In this document: one piece after another, positions 1-9,168 of the stretch | Layout: each line of letters opens with the position of its first letter | Numbering within the stretch: position 1 is the first letter of the stretch | Source of the DNA: Neotamlana nanhaiensis | GTDB lineage: Bacteria; Bacteroidota; Bacteroidia; Flavobacteriales; Flavobacteriaceae | Length of the DNA: 64,000 nt | Reading direction: 5' to 3' | NCBI RefSeq assembly: GCF_000943555.1 | Contig: NZ_JTDV01000005.1 | Span: 248,001-312,000 of the forward strand | Notes under the pieces: generated by a model | Seen by the model: the letters and a program-made list of their open reading frames with translations, nothing else | Told to the model about the DNA's origin: nothing | Databases searched by the model: none | Made by a program: the position numbers and the translations under genes

Positions 1-837
1 TTAACCGCGACTTTAAAACAATTTACCAATCAAGGTGGTGCGTTAATTGTAATTCCGTCAACCAATGCGAATATTGATGCTTACAATCCGTTTTTAAATG
101 CGTTTCAATTTAACTTTTCAAATTTTATTACTTCAGAAAAGCGCATAACGACTATAAATTATGGGCATCCGTTATTCAACAATGGTGTTTTCGAGAAGCA
201 AGTAAGCAACTTTCAATACCCTAAAGTGAATAGTTTTTATAACATCGCTTCCGCTGGAATAGCGCCTATTTTACAGTTTGAAGATAAAAGCTTGTTTCTT
301 GGTCAGCGTCAAAATACATACGTGTTTGCTTCGGCCTTCAATAGTGAAAATTCTAACTTTAAAAATTCGCCGCTTATTGTTCCAACCTTATATAATATTG
401 CAAAACAAAGCTTCAAAATTCCTGATTTGTATTACACTATAGGGCAAGAAAATACTTTTGATATCGACACCCAATTACAACAAGATGAAGTACTCACGCT
501 TGTAAATGAAGACATCAATATTATTCCAAAACAACAGTATTTCAATAATAAAGTAGTTGTTAGCACCAACGAAAACCCTGAAGTTTCTGGAATTTATAAC
601 GTAAACCGAAAAACAGAAATCATTAGCAACGTTAGCTTTAATTACAACCGCAATGAAAGTGATTTGGTTTACAGCGATTTATCAGCTATTGAAAACATAA
701 ATTACAGCAATTCAATTACCGCTATTTTCGATACCATAAAAAGTAACACAAATGTTAATGCGCTATGGAAATGGTTTGTTATTTTTGCGCTAGCATTATT
801 GCTAATTGAAATGCTCATATTAAAATACTTTAAATGA
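1..837 (+). CDS. C-terminal part of a BatA-type membrane protein (5' truncated by window edge)
   Basis: The reading frame is open from base 1, so the gene starts before the window; about 278 codons are visible and any start near 226 (a GTG) is internal. The visible part is a mixed alpha/beta extracytoplasmic region followed by one strong transmembrane helix (about residues 254-275 of the visible part) and a very short basic tail ending in KYFK. This end, placed directly before a dihydroorotase-like gene, matches flavobacterial proteins that carry an N-terminal BatA domain and a von Willebrand-like region; the N-terminal BatA part is not visible here, so the family call is from the C-terminal pattern and context. 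It overlaps the next gene by 4 bases (ATGA), indicating translational coupling. Confidence 0.7.
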   Translation, partial: LTATLKQFTNQGGALIVIPSTNANIDAYNPFLNAFQFNFSNFITSEKRITTINYGHPLFNNGVFEKQVSNFQYPKVNSFYNIASAGIAPILQFEDKSLFLGQRQNTYVFASAFNSENSNFKNSPLIVPTLYNIAKQSFKIPDLYYTIGQENTFDIDTQLQQDEVLTLVNEDINIIPKQQYFNNKVVVSTNENPEVSGIYNVNRKTEIISNVSFNYNRNESDLVYSDLSAIENINYSNSITAIFDTIKSNTNVNALWKWFVIFALALLLIEMLILKYFK

Positions 838-2087
838 ACATACTTGTAAAATCTGCTACAATACTAGATTCTAAGAGTGATTTTCACAACACCACTCAAG
901 ATATTTTAATTGAAAATGGTGTTATTACCCAAATTGATAAATCCATTGAAAACTCGAAAAACTACGAGGAAGTTTCTTTAAAAAACCTTCATGTATCGCA
1001 AGGTTGGTTTGATAGTAGTGTGAGTTTTGGAGAACCAGGTTACGAAGAACGCGAAACCATTGCAAACGGATTAAAAACAGCGGCATCTTCTGGGTTTACA
1101 AGCATTGCGCTTAATGCTAATTCTAATCCTATTATCGATTCCAACGCAGATATCACCTTTATAAACGCAAAATCGGCGAACAACATTGTAAACTTGTTAC
1201 CTATTGGCGCGCTTACTGTAAAAAGTAATAGTGAAGATTTAGCCGAACTTTACGATATGCACACCGCAGGCGCCATCGCGTTTTACGATTATAAAAAACC
1301 GATTGAAAATCCGAATTTAGTTAAGATTGCTTTGCAATACGCCAGTAATTTTGGCGGATTGGTTTGTTCCTTTCCTTTTGAACGCAAAATAGCTGGTTTA
1401 GGCGTAATGAACGAACATATTACAAGCACCAAATTAGGATTAAAAGGGATTCCTGCTTTGGCTGAAGAATTGCATGTGGCTCGCGATTTGTTTTTATTAG
1501 AATACACAGGAGGAAAATTGCATATTCCAACGATTTCTACGGCAAAATCGGTAGCATTGATTCGTGAAGCTAAACAGAAAAAATTAGATGTAACTTGTAG
1601 TGTCGCCATTCACAATTTATATTTCACAGACGAGGTTTTAACCGATTTTAACACCAACTACAAAGTGATGCCGCCTTTACGCACACAAACCGATGTTGAT
1701 GCTTTAATTGGAGCAGTAAAAGATGGCACAATCGACATGATTACCAGCGACCACACACCTATAGATGTTGAGCAAAAGAAAGTAGAATTCGATCATGCTG
1801 AATACGGTTCTATTGGTCTTGAAAGTGCTTTTGGAGCCCTACAAAATATATTTACACTCAAGAAAACTGTTGAGTTGCTTACCAAAGGCGCAAAACGTTT
1901 TGGTTTGGAAAAGCCATCCATAGCCATAGGTGAGCAAGCGGATTTAACTTTATTTAATCCAGACCAGAAATACACATTTACTAAAAATAATGTGGTTTCA
2001 ACTTCTAAAAATGCCATTTTTGAAAACGAAACTTTAAAAGGTAAAGTTTATGGTATTATAGCTAACAATCAATCGTTCATAAATTAA
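834..2087 (+). CDS. Dihydroorotase-like amidohydrolase homologue, metal site degenerate (probable pseudoenzyme)
   Basis: A 417-aa protein of type I dihydroorotase length and fold; it would be named pyrC by similarity. The family's metal-binding signature DxHxHxREPG reads DSSVSFGEPG at residues 60-69, so both metal histidines are Ser and the substrate-binding Arg is Gly. The HVST motif that supplies another ligand reads TIST (Thr233), and the DHAPH motif reads DHTPI. Retained are His260 (AIHN, normally PHH) and Asp306. A working dihydroorotase needs the lost ligands, so I infer it cannot hydrolyse dihydroorotate. Non-catalytic dihydroorotase homologues in other bacteria act as structural partners of aspartate carbamoyltransferase, a possible but unproven role here. 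It starts inside the upstream gene's stop (ATGA overlap). Confidence 0.85.
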   Translation: MNILVKSATILDSKSDFHNTTQDILIENGVITQIDKSIENSKNYEEVSLKNLHVSQGWFDSSVSFGEPGYEERETIANGLKTAASSGFTSIALNANSNPIIDSNADITFINAKSANNIVNLLPIGALTVKSNSEDLAELYDMHTAGAIAFYDYKKPIENPNLVKIALQYASNFGGLVCSFPFERKIAGLGVMNEHITSTKLGLKGIPALAEELHVARDLFLLEYTGGKLHIPTISTAKSVALIREAKQKKLDVTCSVAIHNLYFTDEVLTDFNTNYKVMPPLRTQTDVDALIGAVKDGTIDMITSDHTPIDVEQKKVEFDHAEYGSIGLESAFGALQNIFTLKKTVELLTKGAKRFGLEKPSIAIGEQADLTLFNPDQKYTFTKNNVVSTSKNAIFENETLKGKVYGIIANNQSFIN

Positions 2088-2092
2088 GATTC

Positions 2093-2422
2093 ATGACAAA
2101 CCAAGATATACAAGAAGGAAAAACATTAGGCATAGTTGCTTATTTAACTTTTATCGGACTTATAATTTCTATTTTTCAGAATACCAATAAAAAAAATCCT
2201 TTTATTGCATTTCATTGCCGACAAATGTTAGGTTTAATTTTAATGCTAATTTTCTCGAACGTTACAGAAAAATATGTGAATAGTTGGTTAGGTACAGCTT
2301 GCTGGTGTATTACTTTTGCTTTCTGGATTTATGGTTTAATTAACGCTAGTAAAGGTGAAACTAAATTAACGCCGTATTTAGGAAAATTATTTCAAGATTG
2401 GTTTGCTAACATAGGAAAATAA
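2093..2422 (+). CDS. DUF4870-like small membrane protein
   Basis: A 109-aa protein with a short polar N-terminus and three hydrophobic segments (about residues 13-30, 45-60 and 65-83). The conserved pattern of a first helix, a polar loop with the NPFIAFHCRQ-type motif at about 35-44, and two further helices is that of DUF4870/Tic20-like small membrane proteins. Function unknown. It lies 5 bases after the dihydroorotase-like gene and 4 bases before an esterase gene, so it is part of the same operon. Confidence 0.7.
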   Translation: MTNQDIQEGKTLGIVAYLTFIGLIISIFQNTNKKNPFIAFHCRQMLGLILMLIFSNVTEKYVNSWLGTACWCITFAFWIYGLINASKGETKLTPYLGKLFQDWFANIGK

Positions 2423-2426
2423 AAAC

Positions 2427-3080
2427 ATGAATACGTCTCTCCCACTTTATCATATTACAAGACCATCAACTTTAAAAGAAAACGCACCTTTGTTAATCAT
2501 GTTTCATGGTTACGGAAGCGATGAAAACGATTTGTTTTCGTTTGCAACCGAGTTACCAGAAGAACTTTTTATTATTTCGGTACGCGCGCCATACCCTATG
2601 CAGCCATACGGAAACGCTTGGTATGCAATAAATTTTGATGCTGAAAAAGGTAAATGGAGCGATAACGATCAAGCCATTCAATCGCGCGATTTAATTGCTA
2701 GTTTTATTGACAAAGCTGTTGAAACTTATCCTGTTGATAAAAATAATGTTTCAATTTTAGGTTTTAGTCAAGGTTGCATTCTAAGTTTTGCCGTAGCCTT
2801 AACATATCCTGAAAAAATTAAAAATGTCATTGGTTTAAGCGGTTACATTAATAAAGATATTTTAGGCGACCACTTAGAAACTAAAGATTACAGTCATTTA
2901 GATATTTATACTTCGCATGGTAGTGTAGACCAAGTTATTCCTGTAGAATGGGCGCAACAGACGTCTCCTTTTCTTAATAGCTTAAATATAAAACACAAGT
3001 ACAACGAGTTTCCTGTTGGCCATGGTGTAGCACCCCAAAACTTTTTTGAGTTTAAAACTTGGTTAACGTCTAGAATTTAA
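2427..3080 (+). CDS. Phospholipase/carboxylesterase family alpha/beta hydrolase
   Basis: A 217-aa single-domain alpha/beta hydrolase of the carboxylesterase/thioesterase (Abhydrolase_2) family. The HGYGSDENDL oxyanion region near residues 27-36, the nucleophile elbow GFSQG near residue 112-116, an Asp in the HGSVDQVIP segment (about 164-172) and the His in VGHGVAP (about 197-203) form the expected triad. No signal peptide, so cytoplasmic. The natural ester or thioester substrate cannot be told from sequence. Last gene of the plus-strand operon that begins before the window; it ends 5 bases from the convergent bshA stop. Confidence 0.85.
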   Translation: MNTSLPLYHITRPSTLKENAPLLIMFHGYGSDENDLFSFATELPEELFIISVRAPYPMQPYGNAWYAINFDAEKGKWSDNDQAIQSRDLIASFIDKAVETYPVDKNNVSILGFSQGCILSFAVALTYPEKIKNVIGLSGYINKDILGDHLETKDYSHLDIYTSHGSVDQVIPVEWAQQTSPFLNSLNIKHKYNEFPVGHGVAPQNFFEFKTWLTSRI

Positions 3081-3084
3081 CTTT

Positions 3085-4221
3085 TTACAGTACCAAGCAT
3101 TTTGTTAAGGTATCTTCATAAATAGCTTCATATTGCGGTACAATAGTATGTAAATCGAACTTTTTAGCTTCCGCTCTCGCATTAGCTTTAAATGTATTTA
3201 AGCGTTTTTCATCTTTTAAAATGTAAAGCGCATTCTTAGTCATATCATCTACATCACCTACATTACTTAAAAAGCCTGTAACGCCTTGTTTATTTACCTC
3301 AGAAATACCTCCTGCATTACTAGAAATTACAGGCACGCTAGAACTCATAGCTTCTAAAGCCGCTAAACCAAAGCTCTCTGCTTCAGATGGTAATAAGAAT
3401 AAATCGCTGTAACATAAAATCTTATCTATTTCGTTACTTTTCCCTAGAAAAACAACTTTCTCATAAATACCGAGTTCTTTACAACGTAATTCCACCTTTT
3501 CGCGCTCAGGCCCTTCGCCTACCAACATTAATTTTGCAGGCATTTCCTTTTGAATATTGTAAAACACAGAAATTACATCTTGCACTCGTTTTACCGGGCG
3601 TAAATTACTAATATGCGTTACAATGCGCTCTTCGGGCTTTGCCATCATACTGCGTTGGCAATCATTAAAATGATCGTGGTATTTTGTTAAATCGATAAAA
3701 TTTGGCACCACATTTATCTCTCGTTTTATGTCGAATAAACGTAGTGTATCGTTTTTTAAACTTTCGGAAACTGCTGTTACAGCATCAGATTTATTTATAC
3801 TAAAAGTAACTGCTGGTTTGTAAAACGGATGATTCCCAACTAAAGTAATATCGGTACCATGAAGCGTAGTTACAATAGGCACAAAAATACCTTCTTCACG
3901 AAGCATTTTCTTTGCCATATAAGCAGCATAAGCGTGCGGAATTGCATAGTGTACGTGTAAAATATCAATCTTGTAAAGCTTCACCATATCTACCAATTTA
4001 CTCGATAAAGCCAACTCGTATGGTTGATAATGAAACAACGGATATTCAGGAACATTTACCTCGTGGTAATGCACATTGTTACTAATTAGCTCTAACCTTA
4101 CTGGTTGATTGTATGTTATAAAATGTACCTCATGGCCACGTTTAGAAAGCTCTAAACCTAATTCTGTTGCTACAACACCACTACCGCCAAATGTTGGGTA
4201 GCACACTATTCCTATTTTCAT
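3085..4221 (-). CDS. bshA: N-acetyl-alpha-D-glucosaminyl L-malate synthase BshA
   Basis: A 378-aa GT4-family glycosyltransferase that joins UDP-GlcNAc and L-malate in the first step of bacillithiol synthesis. The N-terminus MKIGIVCYPTFGGSGVVATE, the HVHYAIPHA segment near residue 94-102 and the donor-binding EAESFGLAALEAM motif near residue 280 are characteristic of BshA rather than of generic GT4 enzymes. Start ATG at 4221. Bacillithiol is the usual low-molecular-weight thiol of flavobacteria, so the assignment fits the host. bshB and bshC are not in the window. Confidence 0.93.
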   Translation of the reverse strand: MKIGIVCYPTFGGSGVVATELGLELSKRGHEVHFITYNQPVRLELISNNVHYHEVNVPEYPLFHYQPYELALSSKLVDMVKLYKIDILHVHYAIPHAYAAYMAKKMLREEGIFVPIVTTLHGTDITLVGNHPFYKPAVTFSINKSDAVTAVSESLKNDTLRLFDIKREINVVPNFIDLTKYHDHFNDCQRSMMAKPEERIVTHISNLRPVKRVQDVISVFYNIQKEMPAKLMLVGEGPEREKVELRCKELGIYEKVVFLGKSNEIDKILCYSDLFLLPSEAESFGLAALEAMSSSVPVISSNAGGISEVNKQGVTGFLSNVGDVDDMTKNALYILKDEKRLNTFKANARAEAKKFDLHTIVPQYEAIYEDTLTKCLVL

Positions 4222-4262
4222 TTTTTAATTTTTATAGACTTAAAACGTTACCTTTAAGTGAC

Positions 4263-7187
4263 CTAATTTTCAATTGCTTCATAAATTAAGCGTTGAATTT
4301 CGGTTCTAATATTTTCTCTTAATAATAAATTTTTTCCAGCCGATGTTGGATAAGTTCTATTGGCTAAAAACACATAAACCAGTTCTTCCTCTGGATCTGC
4401 CCAAGTATAGGTTCCTGTAAATCCAGAATGCCCAAAACTAGTCATACTAACACAGCCACAGGTTGGTCCAGATTCGCCTAATTGTGGTTTGTCGAACCCT
4501 ACACCTCTACGGTTATGGTTATCGCAAAAATAACATCTATTAAATTTTTCAACCGTTTCTGGTTTTAAAAATTGCTTTCCGCCATAAAATCCTTTTTGCA
4601 AATACATTTGCATGATTTTTGCCACGTCGTTAGCATTACTAAACACACCAGCATGACCACCAACTCCATTCTGCATAGCAGCTCCCATATCGTGCACATA
4701 ACCATGTACCTCTTGGTAGCGATAATAATCGTCAATTTCTGTTGGTACAATTTTTTTACTACTTATGCGCTTGTACGGATTATACATGGTGTAACTTGCT
4801 CCTAATGGCTTATAAAAATGTGATTGTACCAAATCTTCCAAAGATTGGTCGTAATGTTGTTCAATAAATTTCTTTAAAATGTAATAAGGAAAATCACTAT
4901 AACGGTATCGCAATCTGCTTAACAACTCCGAATCTTTAATAATTTCGGGCAAAGAATCCTGATAATCAGTACGTAAATATAAATTTTTAGCAACCTCAAT
5001 ATTAAAAGTATCACTGCGTTTTTTTCTATAATATTTTTCACTAGGTTGCTTTGTAACCGAATCTAATGTTTTGTAATAAAACGGTTCCCAAGGACGTAGC
5101 TGCGCATAATGCGACAACATTTTCTTTATAGTTACATTTGACTTATTTGACGTTTTGTATTCGGGTAAAATAGTTGAAAGCTTCGTATCCAAATCAATCA
5201 CACCTTGCTCTTCAAGTTCCATAACAAGTGGTAAAGTGGCTAAAATTTTAGTAAGTGATGCTAAGTCGTAAATATCATCGGAGGTTACAATGTCGTCGCC
5301 TTTGTAAGTATGTTTGCCAAAGTTTTTGTTGTAAATAACTTTACCTTCTCTAGCTACGAGCAACTGAATTCCTGGTGTCATCATTGAATCTACAGCCACA
5401 TTAGCCACAGAATCGATGCGCTTTAATTTTTCGGAACTCATACCAACACGTTCAGGATAGCTATAACCTAAGCGTTTAAAAGCAACCGACGGCAACCCTT
5501 CGCCAACAACAAAATGGTCTCCAGCCGAAACAGGTAAATGCCCTTTAGCTCCAAGTGCACCAAAAATAATTTCGGCTGATGTTTCTTGGGCTATTTCACT
5601 ATTTTGATAACTAACTATAATGCTTTCAATATCATCAATATTCTTCAAATCCATTAAAGCATAAGGCTTTACAAATACATCTAAAATTACTGTATGCGTT
5701 TTAGCTATTTCTTCTATCCACGAAATTTGGTCTTTAGTAAATTTATAGGCTTTCCATGGTGAAGCGTTAGAGCGATGCAAACCAATTATAACGGTATTAT
5801 AAGATTGCAGTTTAGTAGTTAAATCTTCAAAATTATTAGGAGTATCAGCTTCTATTTTATGAATTTTAGCATAACGCTTCAAAGCATTAAAAAACGCCTC
5901 TCCACTATCGTCACCCAAACCTACATACGCTAATTTTTGCTTGTCTAAATTTTGAATAGGCACTACATTTAAACGATTTTGTACTAAGGTTATGGCGTTT
6001 TCCATAAGCTCTTCGTACAACATATCATCGGTTAGCCTATTTAAATCATTCGGTAAATCATACAATCCAACTGGCTGGTAATTATGCAAACCAACTTTGT
6101 ATTTTGCTTGTAAAATTTTCTTAACAGAAAGTGATAAGCGTTCTTCAGTTATATCGCCATTATTATAAGCTTCAATAATTTTAGATACGCCTTTTTCAAC
6201 ATCTTCAGACATCAACATAACATCGTTTCCTGCTTCAAAAGCTGCCAAATCGATATCGCCAACTTCATCGAAATTTGCGGCACCTTTCATTGTTAAAGCA
6301 TCAGTAAAAATAAGTCCTTTAAACCCTAATTTTTCTTTTAAAATACCAGTAACAATTGGTTTCGATAAAGAGGAAGGATAACCTGTATCGTCTAAACTAG
6401 GAACATTTAAATGCGCTACCATAACGCTCGCAAGTCCTTCTTTAATTAATTTTTTATACGGATAAAGCTCAATAGAATCAATGCGCTTTTCAGTAAAACT
6501 GATAGATGGCAGGGTTTTATGTGAATCTTGATTTGTATCGCCATGACCTGGAAAATGTTTTGCATTACCTAAAACACCTGCACCTTGCATACCTTTCATA
6601 AAGGCTGAAGCTTTTTCGGTAACATTATCACGATCTTCACCAAAAGAACGGTTTCCAATAATAGGATTATCGGGATTTGTATTAATATCTACATCTGGCG
6701 CAAAATTGAAATGTACACCTAAACGTTTACAATGTTCGCCAATATGTTTTCCCGTCCTTTCAATTAAATTTTGATTTTTTATCGCTCCTAATGTCATATT
6801 CCAAGGAAAAGCATAAGTAGAATCTAAACGCATGCTTAAACCCCATTCGGCATCCATACCAATTAACAACGGAATTTTTGATAGAGCTTGTAATTCGTTA
6901 TTCAGTTTAGCTTGCCTTACAGGGCCACCAAGCGAATAAATAATACCACCAATGTGGTGCTTATTTATAATATCGATTATTTCTCTTTTCTTGGTTTCAT
7001 CGTGGTTAGACATTACCTGAACCATATACAGTTGCCCTACTTTTTCCTGCAAGGTCATGGCATTATAAACGCTATCAACCCATTTTTTTTGAGCTTCGGC
7101 ATCTGTAGTTAACAACGGGTTTATTGTTTGACCAAAAGCATTAAAAAAAATCAGAAAATATAGTATACTGCAAACTAAGTAACGCAT
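4263..7187 (-). CDS. Exported NagZ-type GH3 beta-N-acetylhexosaminidase fused to a beta-lactamase-fold serine hydrolase
   Basis: A 974-aa two-enzyme protein. Residues 1-19 are a signal peptide. Residues about 30-370 are a glycoside hydrolase family 3 domain with the NagZ signature KHFPGHGD at 210-217, the DSH acid/base dyad at 221-223 and the nucleophile Asp296 in FTDALTM; NagZ enzymes remove GlcNAc from muropeptides. Residues about 375-570 form the GH3 C-terminal alpha/beta domain. Residues about 580-974 are a class C beta-lactamase/penicillin-binding-fold domain with SLTK at 644-647 as the SxxK catalytic pair. The pairing suggests periplasmic cell-wall glycan and peptide trimming in one polypeptide. 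A strong promoter lies just upstream (7218-7248). Confidence 0.9.
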   Translation of the reverse strand: MRYLVCSILYFLIFFNAFGQTINPLLTTDAEAQKKWVDSVYNAMTLQEKVGQLYMVQVMSNHDETKKREIIDIINKHHIGGIIYSLGGPVRQAKLNNELQALSKIPLLIGMDAEWGLSMRLDSTYAFPWNMTLGAIKNQNLIERTGKHIGEHCKRLGVHFNFAPDVDINTNPDNPIIGNRSFGEDRDNVTEKASAFMKGMQGAGVLGNAKHFPGHGDTNQDSHKTLPSISFTEKRIDSIELYPYKKLIKEGLASVMVAHLNVPSLDDTGYPSSLSKPIVTGILKEKLGFKGLIFTDALTMKGAANFDEVGDIDLAAFEAGNDVMLMSEDVEKGVSKIIEAYNNGDITEERLSLSVKKILQAKYKVGLHNYQPVGLYDLPNDLNRLTDDMLYEELMENAITLVQNRLNVVPIQNLDKQKLAYVGLGDDSGEAFFNALKRYAKIHKIEADTPNNFEDLTTKLQSYNTVIIGLHRSNASPWKAYKFTKDQISWIEEIAKTHTVILDVFVKPYALMDLKNIDDIESIIVSYQNSEIAQETSAEIIFGALGAKGHLPVSAGDHFVVGEGLPSVAFKRLGYSYPERVGMSSEKLKRIDSVANVAVDSMMTPGIQLLVAREGKVIYNKNFGKHTYKGDDIVTSDDIYDLASLTKILATLPLVMELEEQGVIDLDTKLSTILPEYKTSNKSNVTIKKMLSHYAQLRPWEPFYYKTLDSVTKQPSEKYYRKKRSDTFNIEVAKNLYLRTDYQDSLPEIIKDSELLSRLRYRYSDFPYYILKKFIEQHYDQSLEDLVQSHFYKPLGASYTMYNPYKRISSKKIVPTEIDDYYRYQEVHGYVHDMGAAMQNGVGGHAGVFSNANDVAKIMQMYLQKGFYGGKQFLKPETVEKFNRCYFCDNHNRRGVGFDKPQLGESGPTCGCVSMTSFGHSGFTGTYTWADPEEELVYVFLANRTYPTSAGKNLLLRENIRTEIQRLIYEAIEN

Positions 7188-7217
7188 AAAAAGTATTAAT
7201 TAATAATTATGATGTAA

Positions 7218-7248
7218 CAAAACTATTACATAAATAATCATGCCAAAA
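7218..7248 (-). promoter_or_regulatory. Promoter for the NagZ/serine hydrolase gene
   Basis: On the minus strand TTTTG (to 7244) is followed by an 18-base spacer and TAGTTTTG (7225-7218), an exact match to the Bacteroidota -33/-7 promoter form TTG-N17/23-TAnnTTTG. It lies 31 bases before the ATG at 7187. Confidence 0.75.
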
Positions 7249-7317
7249 TACTACTTTTAAAAAGAAGTTTAAAAGACTTTAAGATAGATTTATAAAGAAA
7301 TAATTAACCTTTTATAA

Positions 7318-8535
7318 TTACAAATCGATGTGTCGGTCGTGGTATCCTAACAAATACAATACACCATCGAGTCCGATGCTAGAAATTGAACTTTGTGCAT
7401 TATCTTTTACCTTAGGCTTTGCGTGAAAAGCAATCCCTAAACCAGCTAAGTTAAGCATTTGTAAATCGTTAGCACCATCGCCCACAGCAATGGTTTGATT
7501 TATATGTATGCCTTCTTTATCAGCAATTTCTTTAAGGTATTCGGCTTTTTTAGCACCGTTAACAATATCGCCTAAATAATTACCTGTTAAGGCACCATCT
7601 TTTATTTCTAGTTGGTTAGCATATACGTAATCGATACCCAACTCTTTTTGCAAATAATGACCAAAATAGGTAAAACCACCCGATAAAATAGCTGTTTTAA
7701 AACCGTAGCTTTTTAAAGTATCAATTAAACGGCGAGCACCTTTTGTAATAGGTAATCTTTCGGCAACACCTTGTAACACTTCTTCGCTTAAACCTTCTAA
7801 AAGTTTCATGCGGCGTTTAAAACTTTCGTTAAAATCTATTTCGCCTTGCATCGCTGCTTCTGTTATGGCTTTTACTTGTTCGCCAACACCTGCAAGTTCT
7901 GCTAACTCATCGATAACTTCGGTTTGAATAAGTGTAGAATCCATATCGAAACATACTAAACGGCGGTTTCTACGGTAAATATTATCTTCTTGAAATGCAA
8001 TGTCCACATCTAATTCGCGTGAAATTTGCATAAATTTTTCGGTTAAATCTGACTTTTTATCCAAGCGCCCACGAATAGATAATTCGATGGATGCTCTTGG
8101 GTATTCATCCTGTTTAACCAACGATAAACGCCCTGTTAAACGCTTAATCGCATCAATGTTTAAGTTTTTTTCTGAAATGACTTTGGTTACTTCGGCTATT
8201 TGGTTCGCCGCAAGCTTTTCTCCCAAAATAGTAACAATGTAACGATCTTTACCTTGTTGGCTCACCCAATCTTCGTAATTAGCCAATGAAATAGGTGAAA
8301 ATTTTGCAGTTACACCAAGTTCGTAAGCTTTAAAAAGTAATTCTTTTTGAACTGCTGAAGATTTTTCGCCCGATTCAATTTCAAACATTAAACCTAAAGA
8401 TAAGGTGTCATGTATATTTGCCTGACCAATATCGAGTATTTTACCATCGTAAGCTGCTAAAACACTTGTTAATTCTGCTGTTAAACCGGGTTTATCTTGT
8501 CCTGAAATATTCAGTAAAAAAATATCGTTAGCCAT
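7318..8535 (-). CDS. serB: Phosphoserine phosphatase with N-terminal tandem ACT domains
   Basis: A 405-aa HAD-family enzyme for the last step of serine synthesis. Residues about 1-165 form two ACT-like domains, which in this family sense amino acids. The phosphatase domain follows with DMDST near residue 197 (nucleophile and acid/base aspartates), the SGGF motif near 286-289 and GDGANDLQM near 350-358 for Mg2+ binding. Length is as expected for the long, ACT-bearing SerB form. Cytoplasmic. It stands alone, separated by 82 bases from the next minus-strand gene. Confidence 0.93.
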   Translation of the reverse strand: MANDIFLLNISGQDKPGLTAELTSVLAAYDGKILDIGQANIHDTLSLGLMFEIESGEKSSAVQKELLFKAYELGVTAKFSPISLANYEDWVSQQGKDRYIVTILGEKLAANQIAEVTKVISEKNLNIDAIKRLTGRLSLVKQDEYPRASIELSIRGRLDKKSDLTEKFMQISRELDVDIAFQEDNIYRRNRRLVCFDMDSTLIQTEVIDELAELAGVGEQVKAITEAAMQGEIDFNESFKRRMKLLEGLSEEVLQGVAERLPITKGARRLIDTLKSYGFKTAILSGGFTYFGHYLQKELGIDYVYANQLEIKDGALTGNYLGDIVNGAKKAEYLKEIADKEGIHINQTIAVGDGANDLQMLNLAGLGIAFHAKPKVKDNAQSSISSIGLDGVLYLLGYHDRHIDL

Positions 8536-8617
8536 AATTTTTTAAAACACTAATAAGCTGTAAAAATGCCTATTCTTATTGAATTATAAAAGTTTTTTTA
8601 GGTAAATTACTTTTAAA

Positions 8618-9103
8618 TTATTTAATAAAACGACTATGCCAACTCTCGCTTGCTGGCACTTCCCAATTTTCATTGAATTCGGCTACATTGGCTACAAGAT
8701 TATTAAACACGATTGTTTTTTTAGAAACAGCTTTGTCCTTGGCCATTTTTTTAAAATCGGTTAACGATTTATAAGCGACAAACTCGCCTTGTTTGTACGA
8801 CACATTCATTTTATCCATTAAATCGACCTTATACGTTTGCTCTAATTCTTGAATAAAACGCACCGAAGCATCAATAGAACAGCCCGTTGCCTTGTTAAGA
8901 TCTTGATTTAAGCCTATTACGATAAATCGCTTGTATTTAATAGTATAGCCTGCTTGTAAATCGTTACCATGAGCGGTCCAACTTTCTATAAATGTATCTA
9001 GTTTAGTTTGTAGTTCTTGTAGTTCTTCTTCCGAAAAAGAACGATTCGCTTGGTATATCCAAACTATTGATGTTTCTGGTAATGTATTAAAATCTACTAG
9101 CAT
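8618..9103 (-). CDS. Conserved flavobacterial protein of unknown function (often labelled 'ABC transporter ATPase')
   Basis: A 161-aa soluble protein with no signal peptide or membrane segment. I recognise the family as one commonly labelled 'ABC transporter ATPase' in flavobacterial genomes, but it has no Walker A, Walker B or LSGGQ-like signature and is too short for an ABC ATPase. Conserved-looking features are VWIYQANRSFSEEE near residue 14, an ATGCSIDAS segment near residue 72 holding its only cysteine, and a Trp-rich C-terminus (ENWEVPASESWHSRF). Function unknown. It follows the CCG-domain iron-sulfur gene by 65 bases. Confidence 0.7.
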   Translation of the reverse strand: MLVDFNTLPETSIVWIYQANRSFSEEELQELQTKLDTFIESWTAHGNDLQAGYTIKYKRFIVIGLNQDLNKATGCSIDASVRFIQELEQTYKVDLMDKMNVSYKQGEFVAYKSLTDFKKMAKDKAVSKKTIVFNNLVANVAEFNENWEVPASESWHSRFIK

Positions 9104-9168
9104 TTTTTTTTAAAATAACAATTGCCTGACGTATACTGCAATCAATATAAATTCGTCAGCATATGAAT

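Noticed and set aside
7213-7239. TGTAACA on the plus strand at 7214 as another ECF promoter
   Set aside because: No GCATCT or GTGTCT word 14 bases away, and no plus-strand gene follows; it overlaps the housekeeping promoter on the other strand.
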